Below are positions 51,461 through 63,958 of a stretch of DNA of 64,000 nucleotides, piece by piece (the stretch's first letter is position 1; each line of letters opens with the position of its first letter). Origin of the DNA: Crotophaga sulcirostris (lineage: Eukaryota; Chordata; Aves; Cuculiformes; Crotophagidae); contig VYZB01000024.1 in assembly GCA_013397455.1 (NCBI GenBank), positions 1,509,857 through 1,573,856 of the forward strand. Reading direction: 5' to 3'. A model generated the notes under the pieces. That model did not search any database and was not told where the DNA came from. It saw only the letters and a list, made by a program, of their open reading frames with translations. A program made the position numbers and the translations under genes.

Positions 51461-52666
51461 TAAATTTTCCATAGAGCAGAATGGAAATGGGACATTTTAT
51501 CACCTGGGGTGCTGCCTGCTCCCTACTGTTTTGCCTGCCCAGCAGCTCCCCAGGGCAGGAGCAAAAGCAGTTCAGATCAGAGGCCAGAAGTAGGGGCATA
51601 GTCTGGGCTATAGCTGTGGGCATCCGCTGACAGCAGATAGATGCCAGGACAAAAAAATAAATTAACAGTTTTTCTTGGGAATTTTATAATGACAACAAAC
51701 CTCCATAAAGAAGCTCTATCCTGGGCAATTATAAACCAAGCACCTGCAGGAGATGTTTCTTCACTCTTTAAAGACTCTGACCTTCAACTGCAAATCTCTC
51801 TTCTTGTCCAGCATGGCACAGAAATAAACTGTAATCGTGTAGCACTGCCAGTCTATATTATAAAGACTTCCTTGTTGTAAGGTAGGATAGATGTCTGGCT
51901 ACAAAATAGGAATCTCCTAAAATACACACCCAATTTGTTTTTCATTAGTCTTCAACAACGTGAGAAAGCTATGCATGATGAGGTCAGAGGCAGATGCTAC
52001 ATAGGCTGCACAAAACTGGTGAGGGAGCAGCAGTGAGAAACGAATGGCTGTCGGCTGTGAATGTGAAAGGGGTCTCTGAACAATGTCAGATATGAATTTA
52101 GAAGGGTGACATTTTTATTTATTTTTATTGGGTGATTATCCACTCATGAGAAATACAAGCCAAGACTTGGGTCTGGGAAAACTAATTACGTGTGGAATTT
52201 ATCTTGAGAAAATATAAAGGCAGATTATGTTCCTTGGGTCAAAATCTGTTAGCATCAATATGAGATTATGAGTTCCTTGGTTCTTTACTGCTTTGAGAGA
52301 GAATTTTTAAAGAAAAAATGAGTAGTGAAACAACGACTATGTGCCTGCAGAGGGAATCTGTTGATTAGGCTGGTAGGTACTTCCACAAAATACTATTTTT
52401 GCTGATTATAGGTGAGACATCCATTACCTCAGCCAAAAGGCTGTTATCATAAACTCTATAGTAAAGAACACTCCCCATGGTTTGTCTTCTTGTTTCTAAA
52501 AGATCTGATTCTCTTGGACTGTTGAGCCCAAGAAGAATGGAAAAAAGTGGGAGATGATCCTTCTAAAGGCAAAGTATGTGCTGAAGGAAAACTAATATTC
52601 ATATGCTGTCAGCTGCAGCCAATTACTGCTTCATATATACAAGAGGAGCCGAAATATTTGGGTAGA
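51461..52666. other. Non-coding DNA, possible LINE flank
   Basis: If the endonuclease relic had been inserted full length, its upstream half would lie here on the minus strand. I could not recognise any further endonuclease motif. The element is therefore 5'-truncated or decayed beyond recognition in this interval. Confidence 0.4.
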
Positions 52667-52745
52667 CAGTAGAGGCTGTGTACCCAGGAAACTTCCATTT
52701 CAAATCCCAGCCAAATCTTCTGTGACTGGCTTGAGATAAACAATC
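52667..52745 (+). mobile_element. Possible MIR-like relic
   Basis: The run tttcaaatcccagccaaatc followed by ttctgtgactggcttgaga resembles the tRNA-derived and core part of MIR ('gttcaaatcccggctctgccacttactagctgtgtgaccttgggca'). The match is limited to about 50 bases. Confidence 0.38.
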
Positions 52746-54364
52746 ACCCAACAGAAAAAATTAAGTCATCCAAGACACTTATTAGCAAAGTTAAAATGGG
52801 GGTTTCAGTCTTGTTTTTAAATGAGCAATTCCATATCTAAGTTTCTTGCCCATAGTTACTCTGAATATTTCAAAATGTAGTTTAGATTTGAACCATGAGG
52901 ATGACAATCTTAGCCTACAGTTGAGTTGTCCTGTTGGTGATCGTCATCACTGACCATCCTCCTCTGGTCAAATTTCTTCTGTTTATTCCTAGAGGATCTG
53001 CTGCACAGTATGACAAGTACCTGTCTGTCAGTGGCATGGTCTCAGCTTCACTGGTTAGGCTGGTAAGAAGCAGGACTCTCAACCTCCTGTCCACAATGTA
53101 AAAAGTTTGTCACACCTCTTGCACCATTTAATCTTGATTAAGGGCTCCTTTTTCTCCCATGAAGTGACCTGCTTTGTAGTGTAAGTAGTAGTTCTGGGAG
53201 ACCCACTCACAGTAGATGTATCACAGCTGATCTGGCTTGTAAATGAAGTCCATATGCCCAGTCCAGAGTTTCTCAGCAGCGGGCAGCTTTCCCCTCACAG
53301 CAACAGAGGAGTATGGGCCCTTCAAAAAAAGAGGTCAGCTCCCCAGATCCGTAGAGGTGGCAGGTGTGCTATGCACCACTGTCCTTGGGGTTTCCCTTGC
53401 TATTAACCGATAATGCGTATGCTGCTTACACTGTCTGATGTGTATTTAAATTGCTATTGACAGTAGCATGCTGAGAGACGTTTATTAGAGCATAAAAGAC
53501 AGGTAGGGAGATGAAACTGGCGACCAAGCAAGCAAGTAAGTATATAAATATAAACATGCTTAGTCAGAACTTTCATCTGCCGTATTGATTACTTTTAAGA
53601 TAAGAGAATATATATTAAGAAGCTTGTATGCTACTATGGGAGAGTACATTTTAAGGTGATAGCCTAGCTGCAGTATAATACTGTGACTTTAAATAAATCC
53701 ATTGTGAAGAGCCCTGGTATACATAGCAGGGGAGAGGTGATAAATTATGGCCTCAGGCCCTCTTGCCCCTCTTTTCAGAAGACTGATTCAGCATCAAGGT
53801 GACCCAAGGCCTTTTCAACTCCCAGACCACTCCGCCTGGTGCATCCCTTTGCAGTAATGCAAGGAATAAAAGAAGAGGGGTTTCTCCCCTATTTGTCACC
53901 TCAGTGGTTAGGCCAGTTGTGTGGGGATTTTTTTATTTCAAGTCAGAATAACTAACTACTAAATTAGCTTTATGAAGCTGCAGTTCAAGCTGCAGCTTCC
54001 TGATTGTTCGATGCTCATCAAAGCTGGGGCTGCTGCTGACAGGAGCCATCTCCTTCTCTCCCATCGTTCAGCTGATGCCTCCCCTTTTCCCTCTGCTGAC
54101 AGTAGCACCCCTGCAGCAATGAGCTTTTCTCCAAGAGCTGGAGAAAGGGACTGGTGCAACTGGAAATGTAGTAGGTTTTGCTGGTAAGCTTTCAGCATAA
54201 CCCTCTGCTTCTCCATCTGGCACGGAGTAGGAGCGGGAGAAATGGCCCGGGAGTGGAAGAGAGTGTGGGGCCATCTCCCTCAGGGGGCTTAAAACAATTG
54301 TGATTGACAGCCCTCCAAAGCTTTCCAGGGAGGAAAAATAGGCCTCAGGAAAAAGAAATGTGTG
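52746..54364. other. Non-coding DNA, nothing firmly recognised
   Basis: On the minus strand the interval 52,930-53,340 is unusually open in parts but interrupted by stops and matches nothing I know. At 53,950-54,275 GC rises and frames of 68-85 codons are open on both strands at once, which argues against any of them. Confidence 0.45.
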
Positions 54365-54560
54365 TGCCAGCTCTAGGTTAAATTCCCTTTTCTATCACAG
54401 ACTTCCTACCTGACTTTGAACAGGCCATTTTAATCTCCTTCTGCCTTAGATTTCCCTCTCCAAAACGAAGACAGAGCAGTACTTTTATCTTTCAGAACAA
54501 ACACATTAGATATTTTGAGGTGCTCAGGTGCCCAGCTACTCTGGGAATAGGGGCACAGAA
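54365..54560 (+). mobile_element. MIR/L3-type ancient retroposon relic
   Basis: The sequence reads gccagctctaggttaaattc, then cagacttcctacctgacttt, then gaacaggccattttaatctc, then cttctgccttagatttccc and aaaacgaagacagagcagta, ending with tttgaggtgctcaggtgccc. In order this follows the MIR/L3 plus strand ('gactagctgtgtgaccttgggcaagtcacttaacctctctgtgcctcagtttccc ... gaggtgctcagatacta'). It is old but readable for nearly 200 bases, and in the opposite orientation to the copy at 20.5 kb. Confidence 0.62.
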
Positions 54561-57500
54561 AGACTTTTGAGAGGTCTGCAAATATTTTTAAAGTGCTTCT
54601 GCCTCAAGCTTCCCTTTTTAATTGCCTTAATTGTAGTGAGTATTTGTACAGTACAGCCAAGTTCTCTGTAGCTTAATGTTTTGTCAGTATCCACAGTTTT
54701 GGCAAATCATTGGTGTAATTGAATTCCAGATAACCGAATTCAAGGTATAAAAATGAGATACATGGCAAAGAATGGAAGTGGGTGTTCAGACTTTAAAGAC
54801 TTCTTCTCTGCGTTTCGAGTTTTAGTAACTTTTAGTGGCACCACTCAACAACAGAGACAGTAAGCACTCCATGGTGAAAACACCAGCTGCGGTCCATTTT
54901 ACATGCAATTACCTTTCAGTTTGTCATACCACAGCATTACTCACTCCATCCAAACCTCAGCCTGATCTGAGATCAATGCAAGGACATCAGACCTGACACT
55001 GTTATGTTTTTTCCAACAGAGCTAATGTATGGTTTAGTTTGTGATCAGATCCATCACTTACTGGGCTTCAGACTAATAAATTTGCTTTAATATAGAGCAG
55101 ACAGAGTGGTTGTTTGGACCACAACCATTTTTCCAGGAATGGATGATAGTATTGTATCAATACTGTCATTGTGGTCCTCTTCCTAGTCTAAAAAGCTCTG
55201 CTTACACAGTAATATTTGAAATGTTTATCCCTAAAAAAAATATACTTGGTGTAGCCATAACAAGTGGTATACTATCCTTTTTGCATCAGAATTGGAGATT
55301 ACAATGTCTATATTTACAGCTAAAGGAAGATACCAGTAGAACTAAATATTTACTAAGGTGGTCTTATTTCAAGGAAAAAAAGTCAGTTTTGTATTTACAA
55401 AACTCAGATGAGAGATGACAGACTAGTTATTCTGAGATACATCTGTTCAGCTCTAGTAATCTGATTTTAAAGGGCAAATGACCAGAAAGCACAGGCACCA
55501 GCACTTTTTACATATAAGGTCCCTGAAAGATGCTGGGACCACAGGTATTCAAAGGCATTGGCCTGTTTCTGAAACCATGTCTCTACATTTTCTCTCCAGT
55601 TTTACCATATACTTTTTTCTTTTGACCTTGGAAACATACTTCATTTCTCCATGTTTAGTTCCTGCATTTAGAAATTGAGGATTAAGAGCATAGATATAAA
55701 GCTGCTCTAAGTTTATTATCTGGAGCTTTCAGAGCTCTATATGGGTGGTACTGTACGAAGGCGAAGAGTTCTTTACACTTTACTGAAGTGATTCATTTTT
55801 CAGTTGGCCACAATGCACAATGTTGTATTGTAAATCTTCAATGAGTGCAGACTTCCCAGTTTGAAGAAACAACTGATTTAACTAAATGGTATTTCAAAGA
55901 CATCTAGAAAAATTGGTGCAACCCCATTTATATCAGGCTGAGTGCCTCGTATTGATTAAGCTTATGTCAGCAAGGAATCAACTTGCTAATTCCATGAAAG
56001 GCACTTTTAAACTGAAATAAGAGTGTCTGCACAGGGGGTTAGTTTAATATTGGCATTTTTTTTCCCAAATAAGACAAGCCTTTAAGCCCCATATCCCCAA
56101 TGCCAGGCATTTCAAAGGGGGGGCGGGGGTGGGGTGTGGAATAAGAAAAGTGGCATAGTAGACATAGCAAAACCAATTAAGTTTAAGATATATCCTGTCC
56201 TTGGCACTCTGAGTGTTACATTGTCTCAGAATTAGACTTGCTATAATTTGAAGCATCTTTAAGTCTGCTGCTATTTAACACATTATGAGGGAACGCAGTT
56301 CATACAGTTTTTTAATGGCTCAAATGATGCTGACTGGCATGTCCCAGAGATGTGGGTTCAAGGCTGTGGTTTCATGGCAGCCTAACTTCTACTGCAGATC
56401 AACTCCAACAATGAAATCTTTGTATCATGCAACCTGGAAATCACAGCTACATCATTTGTAAGAAGGAGGGAAAAAGTGCCTCGCAAAGCAGTTTGGTAAA
56501 CCCTTTTACTTGCTGTGGCAGTGATGTAAACACAGTATAGGATGACCTGCCACTAGCCCTTCTGTGCCAAAAGGAGGACCCAGACCTCCAACTCTTAATT
56601 GCCATCACGTATGTCCTTGAAAGGATGTATGTGTAGGCACAGTGCACTGTATTACAGACTTTTAAGCCAATATTTAAATCAGAGTCTGCATTTTTAAATA
56701 GTTATAATGCATTCAAAGAAGCTGTACAATTGTAAAAAAGGTATATAAACAGAAATATAAAAACTCAGTGGCTTTGCAGAACTACTTTGTCAGTTTGTCT
56801 AGCTATAATAAATGGCCAAGCAACAGACAATGTCCAGAAGAATCATATCAACAAAGTGCTTCCTAAATTTTGACAGTTATTTCAGCATTAATAACAACAC
56901 ATAAGAGCCAGAAGGTAGAGGTTGCTTATTTTCCCTTCCCATCCCTTTCTATTGCTTTCTATTCAGTTTTCATATTTTTACATATATCATTCATCATGAA
57001 TTAAAGATTTTCCAAAACTGAAGAGTAAACACAAAGTCCTTGTGTCCCCCACTTTCCTGGTAGAGTAAGGAAGGATGGAATTTCCCTTGCTTTCCATGAG
57101 TGTGGCCAGACCTTGCTTCCAATGGTGTGATTACCACTGAGACTCACAGTGGGAATAAGAGGTGTTTTCCTCTGAAAATACAGAAGTAAATAAGCAACTT
57201 CTGGATATTACAGATTCAGAGAGACAGCTGTTGCCATTAGCTGTGTCTCCCGCATATGGGCTGATTCCTGCCGAGCAGACTAGAGGCTGTGAGAGTGTTA
57301 CTGCAACGGTGCGCTGCTGTCACGGGGCTGGGGCTGCTCAGACCAGCCATCCCTGATGCAACTGGGAGCAGTCCAGTGTGAGACCTGAAGATAAGAAAGA
57401 AAACCTTGATAGACTGTATTTGGCACGTGGCCAGCTGAAGGGAACAGAAGACCTGGGGCACTGAAATGGTGTGGTTTGTCCTACTCGTCTTCAGTGCTGG

Positions 57501-58528
57501 GAATTCCATGGTAGTTTTCTTGATATCAGCAATACCATATGAAAGTACACAGAATTATAATAACCATCCTTGCAGACGGTAAATGTGTGGCTTTCCACAG
57601 ATAAGTCCAAATCCAGTAAAAGTTACACAATCTTGTTAGTCACTATGGAAAACAGAGATGTCATGAAATCCAGAAGCAGAGAGTCCAGATGCACTAGCTT
57701 AATGTGCTGACAGGGATACCAGGGGAGGAGAGCCTCGAACACTTTGCAGTGTTGGGCTATATGCTGTGATTGCATATGCGGGCTATACAGAATGATCACA
57801 TCTGACAGCAGGAAATTAAATTTTTTCATCCTTAAGGTAACATGCACTGCCACGAACTTTGAGATTTTTTTCTGAAGTGCTGTTTTTTCTCCTCCTTGAA
57901 GACTGTGGGCGCAGGCTAAGGATGGTTTATCTGGGGCCCAGGTCAGATATCTGACATACTCCTAGAGACGCCGCAGTGTCAAGCAGTCGCTGTGCAGCCA
58001 GGCACAGGGGAAATGCTAACTAGAAAAGTCAGCTGCAGAACTAGGGGAAGGTCTAGAAAACTAATGCTGTCTAACCTTAAGATAATTCCTTTCACACAAC
58101 CAGCCCAAAGTTTCTGAGAAGAATTTACTTAAAAATATAGCTGACCCCTCCCATACAAAGAAGAAGAATGTATTTAGGGGAGAAAAAATGCTTATAAGTA
58201 GATCCTAGTGGTGCATTCCTTTCAGTCTTGCTGGGCAGTTTGCCTCTGTTTACACTGCTTAAACAGCTCAAAAGATTTTTGCTGAAGTGAAAGTTGAGAT
58301 TGTCCTTTAACATGTACCAAGCCACATTCCATGGAGAAAGGCAGATGCAGGCTGTGAATTACTCCCTGCTTTCCCTGATCTCATCCTGCTCAGTCTCTCA
58401 GTAACATTCATAGAAAATATATGTACACCTAAAAAACACAGAAAAACAACTTTCCTCCCCACTGTCCCCCCACCTCACAAATGTACCTTTTCAATTTGTG
58501 TATCTTGAAATACTAATGCAGAAAATAT
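54561..58528. other. Non-coding DNA, nothing recognised
   Basis: No open frame above 102 codons and no recognised repeat, apart from the G-run at 56,117-56,134. Confidence 0.55.
56117..56134 (+). other. G-quadruplex candidate
   Basis: Runs of 7, 5 and 4 G separated by single bases (C, T). The first run can supply two tracts, giving four G3 tracts with one-base loops, a stable quadruplex arrangement. The strand is isolated in AT-rich sequence and is not next to a CpG island, so a promoter role is unlikely. Confidence 0.6.
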
Positions 58529-58728
58529 GATCTGAATCTCATTTACTTCAGTGGAAATGGGAATGTACTTAAAGCACGACAAAACCAGTGTGAGACCAGA
58601 AGGAAAAGCTCATCACATAATTTCTCCTTGCATTCACAGCCTTCTGAAGCTTTACTCGATTCCGTTGCATCCATGAAATCAGCGGGTCTGCTCCTGGGAG
58701 TAAGGATTGCTGGCTTAGGCCCTTAAAT
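58529..58728. mobile_element. Sauropsid interspersed repeat relic
   Basis: The left part gatctgaatctcatttactt, cagtgg, then caaaaccagtgtgagaccag parallels the 'gatcagaatctcatttacactggtgt...' type of repeat. The right part atgaaatcagcgggtctgct, then gggagtaaggattgctggct and taggccctta closely follows 'caatgggactactcatgggagtaaggattgctggatcaggcccta', a motif I associate with bird, crocodile and turtle genomes. The two parts may be one element or two neighbours. The family name is not known to me. This is the best evidence in the window for a sauropsid source. Confidence 0.55.
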
Positions 58729-61327
58729 CAGCCTCTCTGTGTTTGAAGAACAAGAGAGAGTCTGTGTTTTCAGGCACTGTATGTAACTGTAGAAGAACTC
58801 ATTCAAGAAAGGGAAATAAAAAGAGAGCAAAAATGTTCGCATTCTCTCTGAACAAAATGAGCTGTGATCTGCAATTGCCCTTTTAAGAGTTGTGACTTTT
58901 TCTTGTTCTCCTGAAAACTTCTGGCAGCAGCAGCCAGGCTGCAGCCCCTGTGCCTCTCACCCCGGCGCAGAACATGTCAGGGAAAGCAGGCAACATACGG
59001 CTTTAATTTGCAAGGGATCATCTACATTTCTTCTAAAGAGAAAAGAAAACCAAATCAAATCTCCACATCCTCAATCTCTATCTTGAATAAACAGCATTAA
59101 GGGAAAAATGCTGTGGGTATTGGGAGGAAGAGACTCTTTGTAGTCCACTTTGACTGTGCATACCATGTCTCCTCTTCAAAGCATACAAAATCACTGTAAT
59201 GGGGGGGCTGACTTACAGAAGTGCTAGTCAAAGGTTGCTCTTTATTCCTAGTCCATGCTACAGGGTACCTGATGGTAAGAGAATTCCTTGGTATCTTGTC
59301 AAATGCCTGTAGTAACAACTGCCTCCGCGCTGAGATGACTTTCTGGGTGCTTCGCTGTACAGCCTTGAGACCCCTTCGCTGCAGTGAGTATTCTGGCTGC
59401 TGAGTGCACCATCACCTAGGGTTTGTGTTCAGCTCCTACTGATTTTCTTTGCCAATCGCTGCATGTGTTTGTTATTTTTGTCAGCACAGGCATACTTCCA
59501 AGAGCCTTCTAGATGTTCCAAGAAATAGCCAATATCCAAGCTAGGCTTTTAAATTTTAAGGATTTTGTTCTTCTGGCAAGACTAAATCTGTGAAATGCTA
59601 TGGCCTGTGGCCCTGGGGCAGATGGCTATGTCACTGGCATGTAGCAACGTGAAACAGATCTTACAACGCAGCTGTAAAAGCTGCTTGGGAGTATCATCCA
59701 GATAATTCTTCTTCAGAATTTTGGTCTATAGATTTGTGTGTCAACTTCTAGGGTCAAACAACTTAGTTTAAGGAATTTGTATTATCTGCATTAAGGATTT
59801 TATTTTATTTTTCTATAGTAGCTTTAATACAGCAATGTGAAGAGGTACCATATTTCATCTTAAAATTTGAGATGGATGACACTGTAATCACCTCTCCTTC
59901 AATTCACTTCATTTACATTGTTCATACCGATACTTCAGTAACGTTGTCCGTGTATCATAAGGACTTGTGATGTGTACTGCCAGCACTAAAGAGAGAGATG
60001 CCAAAATGAGACCCACCTGAGCTGTGGACCTTTACTATCTCATTTGGAACCCCCTAGGTCACTTTGAGAGACTTCATGAATGTGCTATACACATTGCCAC
60101 CCATCGCAGATTGCATACTTAAACGCTTCTCTCTACCAAGCTATCAAAAATCCTTTCCAAAACGAACACCCCTCCTCCCCAGGCACTAACTGCTCTTATC
60201 AGTCAAGATTCATGCTCAACAGGAGACAAAAATCAAACTTGTCACACTGTATCATAATGAGCATACTTTTAACCTCTTATTTAACACTTAATCACAAAAT
60301 CTTGAACCAGCTAAAAAGCTAATTATCTAAGCATAACTTTGGCATTCATTTGGTGGACAAACATACATTTGTTATCATCTGTGTTTAGATTTTATTAATC
60401 TGGGTGGCCACTAGCCTTACTGCTTATATTGCATTCTCTATATGCAACATAGGCCTGTGAGATAAAGCTGAATAATTTACTCTACAGAAACAAGCTTTTC
60501 TTAAATGCTGTGGAAAGGAATGATTCACTTTATCCTATTTCTGCCAGTCACTTAGAGGAAAACAAGAAAATGCTCCAACTACTTCTTGCTTTGTTTCTTT
60601 CCAAAATTAAAAATTTAGATAGCTTCTTATTTAGGGGCTAAATATTTATGTCATCCCTGCCACCCCCATAAAAACAGTACAAAACAACACCCTGATTACA
60701 GCAGCACAGTTGAGGATGCTACTGGGATATATACAAATAAGAGGACAAAACTCAGTACTCTTCCCACCTGACAGAGTCCTAATTTCCCCTACTGGCTACT
60801 GTAACAACAGTGCATTGTTTTGAAGCAAAAGTTTAAATTTCTTTTAAGGTATGATTTTAATGCCCTAATTCTGTTTTCTCTTAGAATGGAAGACTAGGGG
60901 TCCCTGTCCATGGGACGGGGAAAGAAGAGTGCCTGTGCTTTAAGAAAGACATTATTTGTCTGTGTAAGAACATGATTGCCATTGTACTGACCCAAGAAAA
61001 GGTGGCATCCTGTCGAGTCTTCTCTCTCCATCACCCATGGAGGATACCTAAGGAATCATTAAAAGAAAAAGGCAAAAACACAGTGGTAGCCTCCTGTGGA
61101 TGCAATGTGCAGTACTAGGGTTGTATGAAGAAGCAGTATCTTTTATTAGACCAAGACAAATAGGCGGAAAAATTATACAAACTTTTGGCCACACAAACTT
61201 TTCTTTTGAGTTAAAAACACCGGCTGCAGCTCTCAGTTAAGAACAATTGCTTAACATTTCCTAACCTATTTATTAATTAAGATAGCTCTCAAAGGATGAA
61301 GATGGTAGCTGTAGAATAGAGAGGACA
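58729..61327. other. Non-coding DNA, nothing recognised
   Basis: Frames up to 80 codons only. AT-rich to the right. No repeat or RNA recognised. Confidence 0.55.
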
Positions 61328-61363
61328 TTAATGATGTTAATGATGCAGAGGATGTTAAGGATG
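61328..61363. repeat. 9-bp tandem repeat, 4 copies
   Basis: Four consecutive 9-mers: ttaatgatg, ttaatgatg, cagaggatg and ttaaggatg. All share the ending gatg, and the third and fourth are diverged. It is a small decayed minisatellite in otherwise unremarkable DNA. Confidence 0.75.
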
Positions 61364-63138
61364 GGAGAAAGAGTGGCTTTTATTAGCTAAGAGGAGAGAC
61401 AATTACCTTACAGTCTGTTGATGTGGAGCGAAGTTAACGGGGAGGGTGGAAGCAAAAAGAAATTACAGTCTACTATCAGACCAGCATCTCTACTGAGTAC
61501 CTCATTTTGAATGTTGGGCAGAGTTAGGAAATGTAGTTTCCATGCTCACTTCTGTGGGACAAGTTCTGTAGTTTCCTTTAAGGATCAGGTCTCAAAGATC
61601 AGAGGGAGAATGTTGTGTTTTGAGAGAAACTCGCTCACCAAGGCGGTGTTTTGGTATTCAAAGACTGTCTCTGGGTGTTCATGCTGGTGCAGAGTGGTCG
61701 AGTGGTTGTTTTCAGTAGCAAAAGTACCAGGAAAGCAGCCATGAACAGAATAAAGAATGTTGAGTCCTGAAACTGCAAATGTAAGATCAGAGGATGGTGA
61801 TGGTTTGACGGCAGGGGGTGTTCATTGCTGTAGTGGATGAGCATCAACACATCTTATGTTTCTTGCTCAGGCATGGTTTAAACTGATCTAGTGTTTCAGA
61901 CCACAGAGAATTATGCTTCTAATGATGAGTTTTGTGGTTTGGGGTGCTTGAAATGTAGGACAAGTGCTTTTGGGAAGATTCTTTCCACACAGGATTTTCT
62001 TCTGTAACGTGAAATATCATTGAACAATTAAAAGCAGCAAGTCCTAGGAATGTTCCTGAACTCTCAGCCCTCATTCTCCTCCCACAACACCCATCCATTC
62101 CCATTTCCACTTTTTCTTTCTGAGCTAGTCTCACTGAGATTGCCATCTAAGCTCTAAGCAGTTGTTCTCAAGTTGCACTTAGCTTTGGTAGCTTCATAAA
62201 CAAACTAAAAAAAGCTTGTTAACCCAGAAATTTGTCAACTTTTCCTTCTATATCAGTTGGTCTGAAAAAAGCTATTACCTACATGTACAAACCTTGTGTA
62301 TAAACTCATCTTTCTCCTAGAACGATCATTTGACTTGTTGCACACAGTAACTCAGAAGAGCGACTTTTCAGTGGTTTTCAGTTTTGAGAAGTGTTTCCTA
62401 AATATTTCAAATGAAGAACCCCACAGACAGAATTTAAGCCAGCTGATGATGCACTAAAGGTGTCATAGTTACTTTTCCTGGATTGTATGATGTGTGTGTA
62501 AGTGTCAAGACCACAAGCAAAAAGCCACAGGGGCTTTCTGATACTCATTAGAAATTCACATTCATTTTCTATGAGAAAGAGCATGTATAATAGTTGTTCC
62601 TATATATTCAGTATTCAATTGTTTTAGGATGAACAGGAAAATAATACTGTCATTTAGGGATGAGTATAAAGTAGGTTTTGTGCTAGAAAGAGTTAGTAAT
62701 TTTAATTACTGATGTAGATCTGCAAAGGAAAATCTGTAGCTCAAAACTGTAAATACGATTTGCAAGGAATCAAACTTTTCAGCAGAAGATGGGAAAAGAT
62801 ATTTGTGCATATCATTTTTGAACTATGGTCCTCTGAGAAAAGAGTTCTTGACAGAACTCAATGAACCTCAGCACATGAGGACATCAGCAATCAACAGCAG
62901 TTTCTAAACATGATCCCATTCCTGCAGTCATTACACAGCATAGATATTGCTATTAATTAGTTTGAATGTGGGACAGCACTGCTGGGAGAAAGAAAGTGGC
63001 CTAAATAGCATGGTCCAAATTTTATCTGTAGCTATCCAAGAAATACGGATGTTTCTTATTAACCCTTGCCACCTGTGACAGCTAGAAATAAATGCTGGGC
63101 TTATCTTATTCCTAATGGATTTTTGCAGCTCATTAGTG
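61364..63138. other. Non-coding DNA, nothing recognised
   Basis: AT-rich sequence with open frames of at most 77 codons on either strand. No recognised repeat. Confidence 0.55.
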
Positions 63139-63163
63139 TATAAAGTGGGAGGGGTGGGAGCAC
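63139..63163 (+). promoter_or_regulatory. Possible TATA box with G-rich flank
   Basis: tataaag at 63,139-63,145 is followed directly by gtgggaggggtgggagcac, a KLF/MAZ-type G-rich block. TATA with adjacent GC boxes can mark a core promoter with a start about 25-30 bases downstream. Alone it is weak, but it lies 500 bases from a CpG island. Confidence 0.2.
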
Positions 63164-63766
63164 GCTGCAGAGAAGGAAGACAGCTGGCTGAAAAAGTTTC
63201 ATGCCCGGTTCAACTCTGAATGGCAGCACTAGCTGTCGGACAAATATGAGGACCTTCATGTCCACGACACAAAGGCTTGGTTACTGAATGTTTGGAGAAC
63301 ATGGTAGGATCCTCCTCCTCTCCAGGAACGCGGTTTATTATTCATATTGAATTCCAGCGAGTACAGTAAATCCCCCATTCGTCCTCCATCATTTTTCCAG
63401 ACTACACATTTTGGGAGAGCCAAGAGGACCCCATTCGGTGCAAGCAAAGGGGCTTTAGACACACAGAAAGAAATGGCCACTCTGGGTGGCCACTGTACGG
63501 CCACTCACCCCCTGCCCAGAACAGAGCAAGTATTTAAAAAGCCTGACAGGAGGCATTTGCAAGTCACGCAGTGTTCATCTTGCGTTAAGCCTCAACTGGG
63601 CAGCGGGAGGAAGGGGAACGGGAAAGCTCTCTTGCGATTCTTCTCTCCCTGAGGCTGCCGCTACAGACGTGCCGGGAGGCAGAGGCACAGAACACCGGCG
63701 GTAACGCGGCCCGAGGTACCCAGAGCGCCCCTGCAGGGACGGGGCCGAGCCCTGGCCGCTGCTCAC

Positions 63767-63931
63767 CCCCGGCTGCGTGAGGTGGGCACACCGCGGCCTC
63801 CCGCCTCCCGGCTGCCGCCGCTCCTGCCCGCGCCCCAACTTGCAGCAACAAACCCACCGCCTGGGCTCCAGTCCCCCCGGGTTGCTCCCCGGTTGCTCCG
63901 CGCTCCCTGCAGCAGAGCCGGACACCGCCAT
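63767..63931 (-). CDS. Candidate first coding exon of an unidentified gene
   Basis: On the minus strand the ATG at 63,931 sits in gccATGG, a near-ideal Kozak context, inside a CpG island. The frame runs MAVSGSAAGSAEQPGSNPGG onward, rich in Gly, Ser, Arg and Pro with a Cys triplet at residues 28-30. It reaches a consensus donor (ccgggg/gtgagc) after exactly 55 codons, so the splice would be in phase 0. Reading on in frame past the donor gives a 118-codon frame that could be the unspliced alternative. I recognise no protein. Low-complexity GC-rich frames open by chance in CpG islands, and the remaining exons, expected leftward, were not found. The start is supported by Kozak context only. Confidence 0.3.
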
Positions 63932-63938
63932 GGCCCTC

Positions 63939-63958
63939 TGCCCCCCCCGCCCTGCCCC
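63939..63958 (-). other. G-quadruplex candidate upstream of the candidate ATG
   Basis: On the + strand the runs are C8, C3 and C4 separated by G and TG, so the minus strand carries four or more G3 tracts with short loops. It lies within 30 bases upstream of the minus-strand ATG at 63,931, which would place it in the 5' untranslated region or proximal promoter if the exon call is right. Confidence 0.45.

Noticed and set aside
52930..53340. Minus strand looked coding-like in parts, suggesting a processed pseudogene
   Set aside because: Several stops, no consistent frame and no parent protein that I can name.
60885..60898. tggaagactag, the start of miR-7
   Set aside because: The match ends after 11 bases and the flanks do not form the required hairpin.
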